A DNA stretch of 64,000 nt from Trichococcus sp. K1Tr (lineage in GTDB: Bacteria > Bacillota > Bacilli > Lactobacillales > Aerococcaceae), in NCBI RefSeq assembly GCF_028309625.1, contig NZ_JAQMHR010000004.1, positions 1 to 64,000 on the forward strand. The letters run 5' to 3'. Shown here one piece after another: positions 19,114-27,227 of the stretch; positions within the stretch are counted from its first letter, which is position 1; each line of letters begins with the position of its first letter. The translations under genes and the position numbers were made by a program. The notes beneath the pieces were generated by a model. That model worked only from the letters and a program-made list of their open reading frames with translations. It made no database searches and was not told the origin of the DNA.

Positions 19114-19959
19114 TTATACCTTGTTCTCATCCCGATAACGTTTCGGCGTCATGCCATATTTGTTTTTGAAAGCCGACGAAAAGGATTTTTGATTCGGGAA
19201 TCCACAGGCGTCTACGACATAGCGGATATTTTTGTCGGTGAACATCAACAGTTTCACCGCTTTATTCAGGCGTTGTTCGACAATATAGCTGTGGATGGTG
19301 CTGCCGGTTTCCTTTTTGAACAATCTGCACAGATGCGTATAAGAGAGATGGAAGGCCGCTGCCAATTTATCGACCGCCAGATCTTTGTCCAGATTCTCGT
19401 CGATGTGTTCTGTTATGGCAGAAATCAGCGGCAACGAAGCGATGCCTCTGCTCTTATCCGTTTTCGGGACAGAAAAGTACCTATCCAGAAGAAAGAGGAT
19501 CTGGTACAACATCCCTTTCAGCAAAAGCGTGGCTTTGACGGCGCCGGCGCTTTCCATAACGACAAAATACCGGTCCAGCAAGCCGCGCAGTTCAGCCAGC
19601 TTCTCTCTTTGCAGCTCCGTATAGCCAGTCCGATTCGTCAAACGGAAGCTTTTGTTATCGTAATCGGGTATCTCGGATTTGATGAAGGCATACGGGAAAA
19701 TGAGCGACAAAGCCTTCGTCTTGTTGTGATCATCCCAGATGGAATGGACTTCATTCGAATTTACGACGAGGATGTCGCCGGCATTCGTTTCGTGGACGGT
19801 CCCATCGATCGTGAATTCGCTGATCTTGCCGGACATCGTGTAGCTGATTTCCAATGATTTGTGCCAATGGGCAAGGACACCGGAATCCGTTCTTTCATTG
19901 TGAAAAATATAGAACACGGGGAGTTCCGGATCCGATTCGATGATTTCATGATGATAACG
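19114..19959 (-). CDS. AraC-family transcriptional regulator
   Basis: 281 residues: an N-terminal cupin-type sensing domain (HWHKSLEISYTMSGKISEFTIDG, typical of sugar-responsive members), a linker, and two C-terminal helix-turn-helix units (DLAVDKLAAAFHLSYTHLCRLFKKETG and NIRYVVDACGFPNQKSFSSAFKNKYGMTPKRYR). The ATG at 19959 follows GGAGGCAGCAG; the upstream in-frame ATG has no ribosome site. It is adjacent to and co-oriented with the lipoprotein esterase gene, which it may control. Confidence 0.9.
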   Translation of the reverse strand, partial: RYHHEIIESDPELPVFYIFHNERTDSGVLAHWHKSLEISYTMSGKISEFTIDGTVHETNAGDILVVNSNEVHSIWDDHNKTKALSLIFPYAFIKSEIPDYDNKSFRLTNRTGYTELQREKLAELRGLLDRYFVVMESAGAVKATLLLKGMLYQILFLLDRYFSVPKTDKSRGIASLPLISAITEHIDENLDKDLAVDKLAAAFHLSYTHLCRLFKKETGSTIHSYIVEQRLNKAVKLLMFTDKNIRYVVDACGFPNQKSFSSAFKNKYGMTPKRYRDENKV

Positions 19960-20140
19960 CATCTGCTGCCTCCTATCCTTCTTGATTCGTTTCCAGAAGA
20001 CGCTTGCACTTCTAAAACTCAAGCTCCATTATACTATATTTTTTAATGGGCAATTTGCCAATCTAATTCATTATCCATTCTCAACGGGCATTTTATTGAG
20101 AGTATTTCATAAAAAAATACACTGGAAACTGTCATCATAC

Positions 20141-20169
20141 ATATCACGTTAATAAACATGTTGTGATAT
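20141..20169 (+). promoter_or_regulatory. inverted repeat and -10 upstream of the small membrane protein
   Basis: Arms ATATCAC (20141-20147) and GTGATAT (20163-20169) are perfect inverted repeats separated by 15 bases. The right arm overlaps a TGTGATATAGT extended -10-like sequence, so it could be an operator. The cognate regulator is unknown. Confidence 0.45.
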
Positions 20170-20214
20170 AGTAAACATATATCATTAGAAACAGAGGTAA
20201 GGGGCTGATTGGAA

Positions 20215-20619
20215 ATGAATTTTTTTAAAAATAATGTAGTTTCCGTAATGTATGTATTTTTGTTGAGCACTCTATTTATGCCTTGGATTCTGGTTCCAGA
20301 TCCAGTAACGTTAACCGTTCTGCCTGTAACAGGTTTTCGCTTCCTTTCAGATAATTTTCTGATGCTGATATTTGTGTTTTTAATTATCTTTACCTATATT
20401 TTTTCACTCAAATCTAAAGGTCTGAACATCCTGATTTTGTTAGAACTAGAACTCATCTTTCTGGCAGCACTTTTGTCGGCACCTGCTGTTACCCAGGGAT
20501 TGGCCTTTTTTTCAGGAGTGAAATATGGATATTTTATCATGTTAATCATTTTGATCACTCTTTCTTTTTACAACTACCTATTCATTACAAAACATATTCA
20601 GAAAAGAGCGAATGGTTAG
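20215..20619 (+). CDS. small four-helix membrane protein of unknown function
   Basis: 134 residues, almost entirely hydrophobic, with four predicted membrane helices (around VMYVFLLSTLFMPWILV, FLMLIFVFLIIFTYIF, ILILLELELIFLAALL and YGYFIMLIILITLSFYNYLF) and a basic C terminus. I do not recognise a family. It is the only plus-strand gene between 0 and 39 kb, and its DNA is much more AT-rich than its neighbours, consistent with acquisition. GAGGTAAGGGG precedes the ATG at 20215; a TTG at 20209 is an alternative start. Confidence 0.75.
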   Translation: MNFFKNNVVSVMYVFLLSTLFMPWILVPDPVTLTVLPVTGFRFLSDNFLMLIFVFLIIFTYIFSLKSKGLNILILLELELIFLAALLSAPAVTQGLAFFSGVKYGYFIMLIILITLSFYNYLFITKHIQKRANG

Positions 20620-20641
20620 TCCATCCTTTTTAGATCAGAGC

Positions 20642-20687
20642 AAAAAAAGAAGCAGAACGCCTGTTGCTATAGGCTTTCTGCTTCTTT
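20642..20687. terminator. bidirectional terminator
   Basis: Hairpin AAAGAAGCAGAA/TTCTGCTTCTTT with an inner GCC/GGC pair. On the minus strand it ends in TTTTTTT (serving mnmG); on the plus strand a TTTAATTTT tail serves the small membrane protein gene. Confidence 0.88.
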
Positions 20688-20691
20688 AATT

Positions 20692-22587
20692 TTACTCTGA
20701 AACTTTAGCGATTTTCCCTTGGGTCACGTAGACCATCAAAACGGAAATGTCGGCTGGGTTGACGCCGCTGATCCGGCTTGCTTGGGCAATCGTTTCCGGT
20801 TGGATTTTCTTCAAGTTCTGTTTGGCTTCGTTGGCGATTCCGTTGATCGCATCGTAATCGATGTTCGCAGGGATGCGCTTTTCTTCCATTTTCTTCAGTT
20901 TGTCCACTTTTTCGGCGGCTTTCTTGATGTAGCCTGCATATTTGATCTGCACTTCCACTTGTTTGATGACTTCTTTCGGCAATGCTACTTCAAACGGTGC
21001 AAAAGCGATCAGACCTTCATACTTCAATTCAGGACGCTTCAAAATATCCGCAAACAAAATGCCGTCCTTCAGAGGAGCGGAGTTTTGTTCCGCAAGGAAA
21101 GCCTGCAGTTCTTCAGTCGGTTTCAGGCGGGTGCTTTCAAGGCGAGCGATTTCTTTTTCGACGGCCTGTTTTTTCTTCAGGAATGACTCATAGCGTTCTT
21201 CCGTCACCAAACCGATTTCACGGCTCATTTCGGTCAAGCGGAAGTCGGCATTGTCATGGCGAAGCAACAGACGGTACTCGGCGCGTGAAGTCAACAGGCG
21301 ATACGGTTCCATTGTTCCTTTGGTGACCAAATCATCGATCATGACGCCAATGTAGCCATCGCTGCGTTTCAGGATCATTGGTTCTTTCCCTTGCACAGCC
21401 AAAGCGGCATTGATGCCGGCGACGATGCCTTGTCCGGCAGCTTCTTCATAACCGGATGTGCCGTTCGTTTGGCCGGCAGTAAACAAGTTCTTCACCAATT
21501 TTGTCTCCAAGGAAAGACGCAACTGATGCGGTTTTACAACATCGTATTCGATGGCATAGCCTGTCCGCATCATTTGGGCATTTTCCATCCCCGGTACAGA
21601 ACGGATCAAATCAAGCTGAACATCCTCCGGCAATGAGGTGGACAAGCCCTGCACATAAACTTCTTCGTTTTCGCGGCCTTCAGGCTCAAGGAAGAGCTGA
21701 TGGCGCGGCTTGTCGCTGAAACGGACGATTTTATCTTCGATTGATGGGCAATAACGTGCCCCTACACCTTCCACGATACCCGTGAACATCGGCGCGCGGT
21801 GGAGATTATCGCGGATTATTTCATGGCTTTCCGGACTCGTATAAGTCAGCCAGCAGGATAATTGATCTTTCAGATAGTCTTCATCTTTGGAAAGGAAGCT
21901 GAAATGGTTCGGTTCAAGGTCACCAGGTTGTTCCTCAGTTTTGGAATAATCGATGCTCGAAGCCATCACCCGCGGCGGCGTGCCGGTTTTGAAGCGCGCC
22001 AATTCAAATCCCAGATCAAGTAGATTTTCGGATAACTTAATGGATGGCTGCGAGTTGTTCGGTCCGGATGAATAAACCAAATCCCCGATGATGATTTTGC
22101 CTCGGGAAGAGGTTCCAGCTGTGATGACGACAGCCCCGGCGCGGTAAACAGCGCCCGTATGCGTCACTACGCCCTTGACTTCACCGTCTTCCACGATCAA
22201 TTCCTCAACGATGGCTTGCTTCAACAGCAGGTTCTCCTGTTTTTCAATGGTGTGCTTCATGTGGTGGGCATAGTCATCCTTATCCGCTTGTGCGCGCAAC
22301 GCTTGGACGGCAGGACCTTTCCCTGTGTTCAGCATACGCATTTGGATATACGTTTTATCGATATTGCGTCCCATTTCGCCGCCTAATGCATCGATTTCTC
22401 TCACGACGACACCTTTCGCAGGCCCGCCGATGGATGGGTTGCAGGGCATAAAGGCAACCATGTTCAAATCGATCGTAACCAGCATCGTGCTGCATCCCAT
22501 CCGCGCAGCGGCAAGCGCCGCTTCGGATCCGGCATGTCCGGCTCCTACAACAATCACATCAAAACTTCCAGCTTCAAATCTGTTCAT
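20692..22587 (-). CDS. mnmG: tRNA uridine-5-carboxymethylaminomethyl modification enzyme MnmG
   Basis: FAD-dependent partner of MnmE in forming the xnm5U34 modification of tRNA anticodon wobble bases. The N-terminal FAD-binding Rossmann motif is [21 protein letters not shown]. The family blocks [25 protein letters not shown] and [10 protein letters not shown] follow, with C-terminal helical domain [19 protein letters not shown]. 631 residues is full length. It is transcribed after mnmE, with one structured repeat copy between them. Confidence 0.97.
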   Translation of the reverse strand: MNRFEAGSFDVIVVGAGHAGSEAALAAARMGCSTMLVTIDLNMVAFMPCNPSIGGPAKGVVVREIDALGGEMGRNIDKTYIQMRMLNTGKGPAVQALRAQADKDDYAHHMKHTIEKQENLLLKQAIVEELIVEDGEVKGVVTHTGAVYRAGAVVITAGTSSRGKIIIGDLVYSSGPNNSQPSIKLSENLLDLGFELARFKTGTPPRVMASSIDYSKTEEQPGDLEPNHFSFLSKDEDYLKDQLSCWLTYTSPESHEIIRDNLHRAPMFTGIVEGVGARYCPSIEDKIVRFSDKPRHQLFLEPEGRENEEVYVQGLSTSLPEDVQLDLIRSVPGMENAQMMRTGYAIEYDVVKPHQLRLSLETKLVKNLFTAGQTNGTSGYEEAAGQGIVAGINAALAVQGKEPMILKRSDGYIGVMIDDLVTKGTMEPYRLLTSRAEYRLLLRHDNADFRLTEMSREIGLVTEERYESFLKKKQAVEKEIARLESTRLKPTEELQAFLAEQNSAPLKDGILFADILKRPELKYEGLIAFAPFEVALPKEVIKQVEVQIKYAGYIKKAAEKVDKLKKMEEKRIPANIDYDAINGIANEAKQNLKKIQPETIAQASRISGVNPADISVLMVYVTQGKIAKVSE

Positions 22588-22632
22588 TTTTCCATTCCTT
22601 TCGTTTGTGCTATCTATTTGTTATTATCGTTT

Positions 22633-22752
22633 TAGTTGAACTCTGAATTCCAGAAATCTCCGCCTAAGTTGCTAACCACACACGGACAAAAAGCGTCCGC
22701 TTTGTGGTTAGCCTCTTAGTGCTCGATTTCTACCCGGGATTCATCGTATCCT
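22633..22752 (-). repeat. structured intergenic repeat, copy B (after mnmE)
   Basis: Same family and orientation as copy A. Fixed strands TCCGCCTAAG and CTTAGTGCTC are kept. Helices are outer GAATTCC/GGGATTC, middle AGAAATC/GATTTCT, inner GCTAACCACA/TGTGGTTAGC with CGGAC/GTCCG at the tip. It begins right after the mnmE stop codon and ends about 47 bases before mnmG. The direct repeat TGTTATT lies at 22619-22625 and 22752-22758. Confidence 0.87.
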
Positions 22753-22753
22753 G

Positions 22754-24145
22754 TTATTTTCCTAAGCAGAATTGTGTGAATAGTTGGGTGAGGAGTTCGT
22801 CCTGGACGCTGTCGCCGGTGATTTCTCCGAGGAGGTCCCAGCAACGGGTAAAGTCGATTTGGACGAGGTCGATCGGCATGCCTGATTCGATGCCGCTCAG
22901 CACTTCATCCAGCGAATCCATCGCATCGTTCAAGAGCGCGATGTGGCGTACGTTGGATACATAGGTTGCATCCTTCTCGCCGGTTTCCCCTGAGAAGAAC
23001 ATCTTCGTGATCTGGTTTTCCAGTTGGTCCAGGCCGGTTTCGCTCAGCATCGATGTTTCGATGATTCTTTCAGGATCGCTCCAAGGTTCCAACTCACCGG
23101 TTGTCATCTTGGCTTCCAGATCCATTTTGTTCATAAGGATGATGCGGTTCATGTCCTTCGTGTCTTCCAGAAGCTGCTTGTCCTCTTCCGTCAGCCCTTC
23201 GTTCTGGTTGATCAACAGAAGAATCAGATCGGCTTCGGCCAAGGCTTTGCGGCTGCGTTCGACTCCGATCTTTTCCACGACATCATCCGTTTCGCGGATG
23301 CCCGCAGTGTCGATCAGCTTCAAAGGAACGCCTCTGACGTTTACGTATTCCTCGATCGTATCGCGGGTGGTACCGGCGATGTCGGTCACGATGGCTTTCT
23401 CTTCGCGCAACAGGCGGTTCAGCAGACTGGATTTGCCTACGTTCGGGCGACCGATGATGGCTGTCTGAAGGCCTTCGCGCAGGATTTTCCCTTGCTTAGC
23501 GGTATCCAACAAGTGCTGGATGTGTCCGCGCACTTCAATGGTACGTTCCTTCAACAGCTTCGTCGTCACTTCCTCGACGTCATCGTATTCCGGGTAGTCG
23601 ATATTCACTTCGACTTCAGCCAATGTGTTCAGGATGATCTGACGGATATCCCGGATCATGCCGGACAATTTGCCGTCCAACTGATGCAGGGCCACATTCA
23701 TTGCACGATCGGTTTTGGCACGGATTAAGTCCATGACCGCTTCGGCCTGCGACAAATCGATCCGGCCGTTCAGGAAGGCGCGCTTCGTAAATTCCCCGGG
23801 CTCCGCCATGCGGGCGCCGTTCTGGAGGATTGTCTGCAGAATCCGGTTGACGCTCACGACACCGCCGTGGCAGTTGATTTCCACGACATCTTCGCGGGTG
23901 AACGTCTTCGGTCCATGCATGACGGAAACCATGACCTCGTCGATCATGTCGCCTGTGCGCGGATCATAAAGGTGACCGTAATTGATGGTGTGTGTGGAGA
24001 CGTCAGCCAAGTGCTTCGTACCGGATCGGTATAAGGCATCGGCTATCTGGATTGCTTGATCTCCGCTCAAACGTACGATTCCGATGGCCCCTTCTCCAGG
24101 CGGCGTCGAAATGGCGGCGATGGTATCAAATTCATTTGTAATCAT
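22754..24145 (-). CDS. mnmE: tRNA modification GTPase MnmE
   Basis: GTPase that with MnmG modifies U34 of certain tRNAs. The N-terminal tetrahydrofolate-binding domain starts [22 protein letters not shown]. The inserted G domain has [27 protein letters not shown] and NKMD, and the protein ends with the catalytic C-terminal CLGK. 463 residues. It is preceded by a good promoter (24287-24315) and a leader terminator (24181-24232). Confidence 0.97.
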   Translation of the reverse strand: MITNEFDTIAAISTPPGEGAIGIVRLSGDQAIQIADALYRSGTKHLADVSTHTINYGHLYDPRTGDMIDEVMVSVMHGPKTFTREDVVEINCHGGVVSVNRILQTILQNGARMAEPGEFTKRAFLNGRIDLSQAEAVMDLIRAKTDRAMNVALHQLDGKLSGMIRDIRQIILNTLAEVEVNIDYPEYDDVEEVTTKLLKERTIEVRGHIQHLLDTAKQGKILREGLQTAIIGRPNVGKSSLLNRLLREEKAIVTDIAGTTRDTIEEYVNVRGVPLKLIDTAGIRETDDVVEKIGVERSRKALAEADLILLLINQNEGLTEEDKQLLEDTKDMNRIILMNKMDLEAKMTTGELEPWSDPERIIETSMLSETGLDQLENQITKMFFSGETGEKDATYVSNVRHIALLNDAMDSLDEVLSGIESGMPIDLVQIDFTRCWDLLGEITGDSVQDELLTQLFTQFCLGK

Positions 24146-24180
24146 TCATTGTCGTCCTTTCTTGGTTGTTTCAGCGTACA

Positions 24181-24232
24181 AAAAAAGCGCCCACTCCTCC
24201 CCTTCGTTCTAGCGGGAGGAAAAGCACTTTGA
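24181..24232 (-). terminator. terminator hairpin in the mnmE leader
   Basis: Minus-strand hairpin TCCTCCC/GGGAGGA extended by AGTGC/GCGCT and followed by TTTTTTT. It sits between the promoter at 24287-24315 and the mnmE start, so it can attenuate mnmE transcription. It may also stop transcripts of the small gene at 24335. Confidence 0.8.
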
Positions 24233-24286
24233 CTGCAGTTCACTTTGGATATTCTTTTCAGCTTACTATAAATAGATTTCTAGCCG

Positions 24287-24315
24287 ATTATACAAGCAAT
24301 GCTGGCGCAATGCAA
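24287..24315 (-). promoter_or_regulatory. mnmE promoter
   Basis: Minus strand TTGCAT (24310-24315), 17-base spacer containing an extended TG, TATAAT (24287-24292). The leader to mnmE is about 135 bases. Confidence 0.8.
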
Positions 24316-24334
24316 GCATTTAATCAACGGCTAT

Positions 24335-24544
24335 TTATTTCATCATCAGGTAGGCCGTACTCAACAAACCTCCGACCACCAACAGGATGATGACGTTACG
24401 GATGTATTTTTTCCTGTCTACCTGGACGCGTAAATGGATATGCATCAAATCCATCAGACCCAACACAATGATCATCACCACACCCACAAATCCTACGATC
24501 AAAGTAATCATCGATGCAATGAACAACAACTCACTGACGTTCAT
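24335..24544 (-). CDS. small two-helix membrane protein, unknown function
   Basis: 69 residues with two membrane helices (LLFIASMITLIVGFVGVVMI and NVIILLVVGGLLSTAYLMM) joined by a charged loop (HIHLRVQVDRKKYIR). No family recognised. The ATG at 24544 follows GAGGAGG at good spacing, which supports translation; the longer reading from 24589 lacks a ribosome site. Confidence 0.65.
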   Translation of the reverse strand: MNVSELLFIASMITLIVGFVGVVMIIVLGLMDLMHIHLRVQVDRKKYIRNVIILLVVGGLLSTAYLMMK

Positions 24545-24661
24545 GGAGAGCCTCCTCAAATAATAAGCGATAAACTTCTGAAACAGCATACCAAGTATAG
24601 CATAGCGTTTTGAGGAGATGCTGCTTACCCGCCGGAATTATTTTGTACGTTTTGTTGCAAT

Positions 24662-25651
24662 TCAACCGATCTGCAAGGCGATTTTCCCCGTCTGTTCGGC
24701 ATTTTCCAGCCGCAGGAAGGCCGCTTTGAACTCTTCTGCCGGATAAACGGCGTCCACTACCGGATGGAGATCATGTTCCTCAACAAAACGGATCATCGCT
24801 TCATATTCTTCAAAACTGCCCATCGTCGAACCTTTGAGCGTGTACTGTCCGTAAAAGAATTTCCGCAGATCGAAGGTGACCAGATCACCCGTCGATGAGC
24901 CGAAAGTCACGATAGTGCCGCCTCTGCGCACCGCATCCAGCGATTTGTCGAAAGTGGCTGCTCCGACCGATTCGATGACCACGTCCACTTTTCCGCCGAT
25001 TCCTTCGACCCAATCCTCATCGTGCAGCAAGCCTTTTTCGGCTCCGTGCTGCAGCGACATTCCCAATTTTTCTTGGGAACGGGAAGTGACGTACACTATC
25101 GCTCCAGCTGCCTTGGCGAATTGCAGCAGATAGTTGGCTACTCCGCCGCCGATGCCTGGGATCAGGACTTTCATGCCTTCCGATACTCCGCCTTTTGTGA
25201 ATAAGGCGCGGTAAGCTGTCAAAGCGGACAGGGACAGGACGCCTGCTTCTTCCCAAGACAGATGGGCCGGTTTATGGACAGCATTCTCTTCGGAAACAAC
25301 GATTTCCTCCGCCATCGCCCCCTGCTCCGAACTCCCGAGGATCGTGAAGGTTTCAGGAGCCGTGTCGCTGTTCTTGCGCCAACCGCTGCCGGGATAAAGC
25401 ATCACTTCATCACCGATTTTGAAACGCGTCACCTCTGCTCCGACAGCCACAACGACACCGGCAGCATCCGAGCCGATGACAACCGGATGCTTCTCATGGA
25501 CTTGGCTCAAGGCAAAAAGGTCGCGATGATTCAGTCCGGCCGCCTTGACCTTTATTTTTATCTCGGAAGATCCTGCCGGTTGTTCCGCACGCTCTTCCCA
25601 TTTCAAACCTTCCAAACCAACTTTTCCGCTGTGAATCAATGTTTTCACCAT
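24662..25651 (-). CDS. zinc-type alcohol dehydrogenase-like protein (MDR superfamily)
   Basis: Medium-chain dehydrogenase/reductase of 329 residues. The N-terminal GroES-like domain includes VKAAGLNHRDLFAL and GSDAAGVVVAVG. The Rossmann nucleotide-binding part includes GVLSLSALTAYRALF and IPGIGGGVANYLLQFAKAAGA, close to the NADP-binding GGVG motif of quinone oxidoreductases. The structural-zinc cysteine cluster of true alcohol dehydrogenases is missing, so an NADPH:quinone or enone reductase is more likely. The ATG at 25651 follows GAGGAG. Substrate unknown. Confidence 0.85.
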   Translation of the reverse strand: MVKTLIHSGKVGLEGLKWEERAEQPAGSSEIKIKVKAAGLNHRDLFALSQVHEKHPVVIGSDAAGVVVAVGAEVTRFKIGDEVMLYPGSGWRKNSDTAPETFTILGSSEQGAMAEEIVVSEENAVHKPAHLSWEEAGVLSLSALTAYRALFTKGGVSEGMKVLIPGIGGGVANYLLQFAKAAGAIVYVTSRSQEKLGMSLQHGAEKGLLHDEDWVEGIGGKVDVVIESVGAATFDKSLDAVRRGGTIVTFGSSTGDLVTFDLRKFFYGQYTLKGSTMGSFEEYEAMIRFVEEHDLHPVVDAVYPAEEFKAAFLRLENAEQTGKIALQIG

Positions 25652-25715
25652 ATCGATCACTCCTCAAATGGATAGTTCTGTCAGATTCAGTATAACTTTT
25701 CAGGGCAGAAATACA

Positions 25716-25745
25716 AAGAGGGAGACCCGAAGCCTCCCCCTCACC
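25716..25745 (-). terminator. terminator of the long pur operon
   Basis: Minus-strand hairpin AGGGGGAG/CTCCCTCT followed by TTTGTATTT, just past purD. The T run is imperfect. Confidence 0.7.
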
Positions 25746-25748
25746 TTG

Positions 25749-27023
25749 CTATTTTTCCGTAAAACGGATCGCTTTTGCTCCGATATCGGAACGATAGAAC
25801 GTATGCGCAATCGGATTTTCACTCAAGTAACGGTAAGCTTTGTCCTGCGCGGCCTGCAGCGTTTCGCCTTGGCCAGCGATCAACAGGATACGACCGCCGT
25901 TTGACAATAGTCCTTGTTCGCCAGCCTTCACGCCTGCTGCATAGACGATGCAATCCCCATTTTCCGTATCCAGATCAGGCAACGGGATGTCTTTCATCGG
26001 CGCTTCCGGATAGCCTTCAGCGGCAACAACAACACCTAAAGTGTAACGATCGGTATACATTTCGATGACCGGATCTTTTCCGTTCAGGATGTCATCGATG
26101 ACTTGCGCCAAATCGGATGCCATCTGATTCATGATCACCTGTGTTTCCGGATCGCCGAAACGGGCATTGAATTCGATGACGCGCAACCCTTTGGCGGTGA
26201 TCATCAAGCCGGCATACACAACTCCCTTGAACGGGATGCCCTCAGCCACCATCGCCTCTACAGTCGGTTTTACGACCGTATCCAGCACTTCTTGAATCAT
26301 AGCTTCGGATACTTGCGGTACTGGGGAATAAGCGCCCATGCCGCCCGTATTAGGTCCTTTATCGCCATCATAGGCGCGTTTGTGGTCTTGTGCGACGCCT
26401 GAATAGTAATACTTCGCACCATTCGCCAGCGCGAACAACGAGAATTCTTCCCCTTCAAGATACTCTTCAATGACGACTTTCGGCTTGCCGGCTGCATATT
26501 TACCCTGCAGGAGCATGTCGTTCAGCGCATCAAGAGCCTCCGTCATCGTCATCGCGACAACGACGCCTTTTCCGGCTGCCAGACCGTCCGCCTTGATGAC
26601 GATTGGAACACCATTGGCTTCCACGTAAGCAACCGCTGCTTCATAGTCTTCGAATGTCTCATAGGCTGCAGTTGGGATGCCGTATTTTTTCATCAGGTCT
26701 TTTGCGAACTGCTTGGAGCATTCCAAGTCGGCCGCTTTTTTGCTGGGTCCGAAGACTTTCAGGCCAGCCGCTTCAAATACATCCGTTACCCCTTCAAACA
26801 AAGGAATTTCCGGTCCGACGAAAGTCCAAGCGATGTTGTTGTCTTTGACGAATTGAACCAATCCTTGATGGTCGTTTTCCGCAATGTCGACTAACGTGAT
26901 GCCGTCCTGGGACATCCCTGGGTTGCCTTTGGCGCAGTAAACAGTCTCCACCAACGGGCTTTGAGTTAATTTTTTAGCGATGGCATGCTCGCGTCCGCCA
27001 CTGCCGATTACAAGAAGTTTCAT
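25749..27023 (-). CDS. purD: phosphoribosylamine-glycine ligase
   Basis: Second step of IMP synthesis: ATP-dependent joining of glycine to phosphoribosylamine. ATP-grasp enzyme with N-terminal LVIGSGGREHAIAKKL, the ATP-grasp block VIKADGLAAGKGVVVA and the metal-binding EFNARFGDPETQ. 424 residues, standalone as in other Firmicutes. Last gene of the purC-to-purD operon. TTGGAGGATCT precedes the ATG. A structured repeat copy separates it from purH. Confidence 0.97.
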   Translation of the reverse strand: MKLLVIGSGGREHAIAKKLTQSPLVETVYCAKGNPGMSQDGITLVDIAENDHQGLVQFVKDNNIAWTFVGPEIPLFEGVTDVFEAAGLKVFGPSKKAADLECSKQFAKDLMKKYGIPTAAYETFEDYEAAVAYVEANGVPIVIKADGLAAGKGVVVAMTMTEALDALNDMLLQGKYAAGKPKVVIEEYLEGEEFSLFALANGAKYYYSGVAQDHKRAYDGDKGPNTGGMGAYSPVPQVSEAMIQEVLDTVVKPTVEAMVAEGIPFKGVVYAGLMITAKGLRVIEFNARFGDPETQVIMNQMASDLAQVIDDILNGKDPVIEMYTDRYTLGVVVAAEGYPEAPMKDIPLPDLDTENGDCIVYAAGVKAGEQGLLSNGGRILLIAGQGETLQAAQDKAYRYLSENPIAHTFYRSDIGAKAIRFTEK

Positions 27024-27094
27024 CTTTGAGATCCTCCAACCTTTTATATGAAGCTTGATATTGCTGAACTGGTGCTTTTTTAATCGAGTTCTGA

Positions 27095-27227
27095 ATCACA
27101 TCTTTTTAGTCGAGTTCTGAATCCCAGAAATCTCCGCCTAAGCTGTCAACTGCACACGGGCAAAAAGCGCCCGCTTTGCAGTTGCCTTCTTAGTGCTCGA
27201 TTTCTACCATGGGATTCATCACATCTT
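27095..27227 (-). repeat. structured intergenic repeat, copy C (after purH)
   Basis: Third copy (core 27108-27225). Fixed strands TCCGCCTAAG and CTTAGTGCTC are conserved. Helices are outer GAATCCC/GGGATTC, middle AGAAATC/GATTTCT, inner CAACTGCA/TGCAGTTG with CGGGC/GCCCG at the tip. A perfect 10-base direct repeat ATCACATCTT flanks it (27095-27104 and 27218-27227), the right one reaching the purH stop codon. A second partial end sequence (TAATCGAGTTCTGAATC) lies just outside at 27081-27097. Confidence 0.87.
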
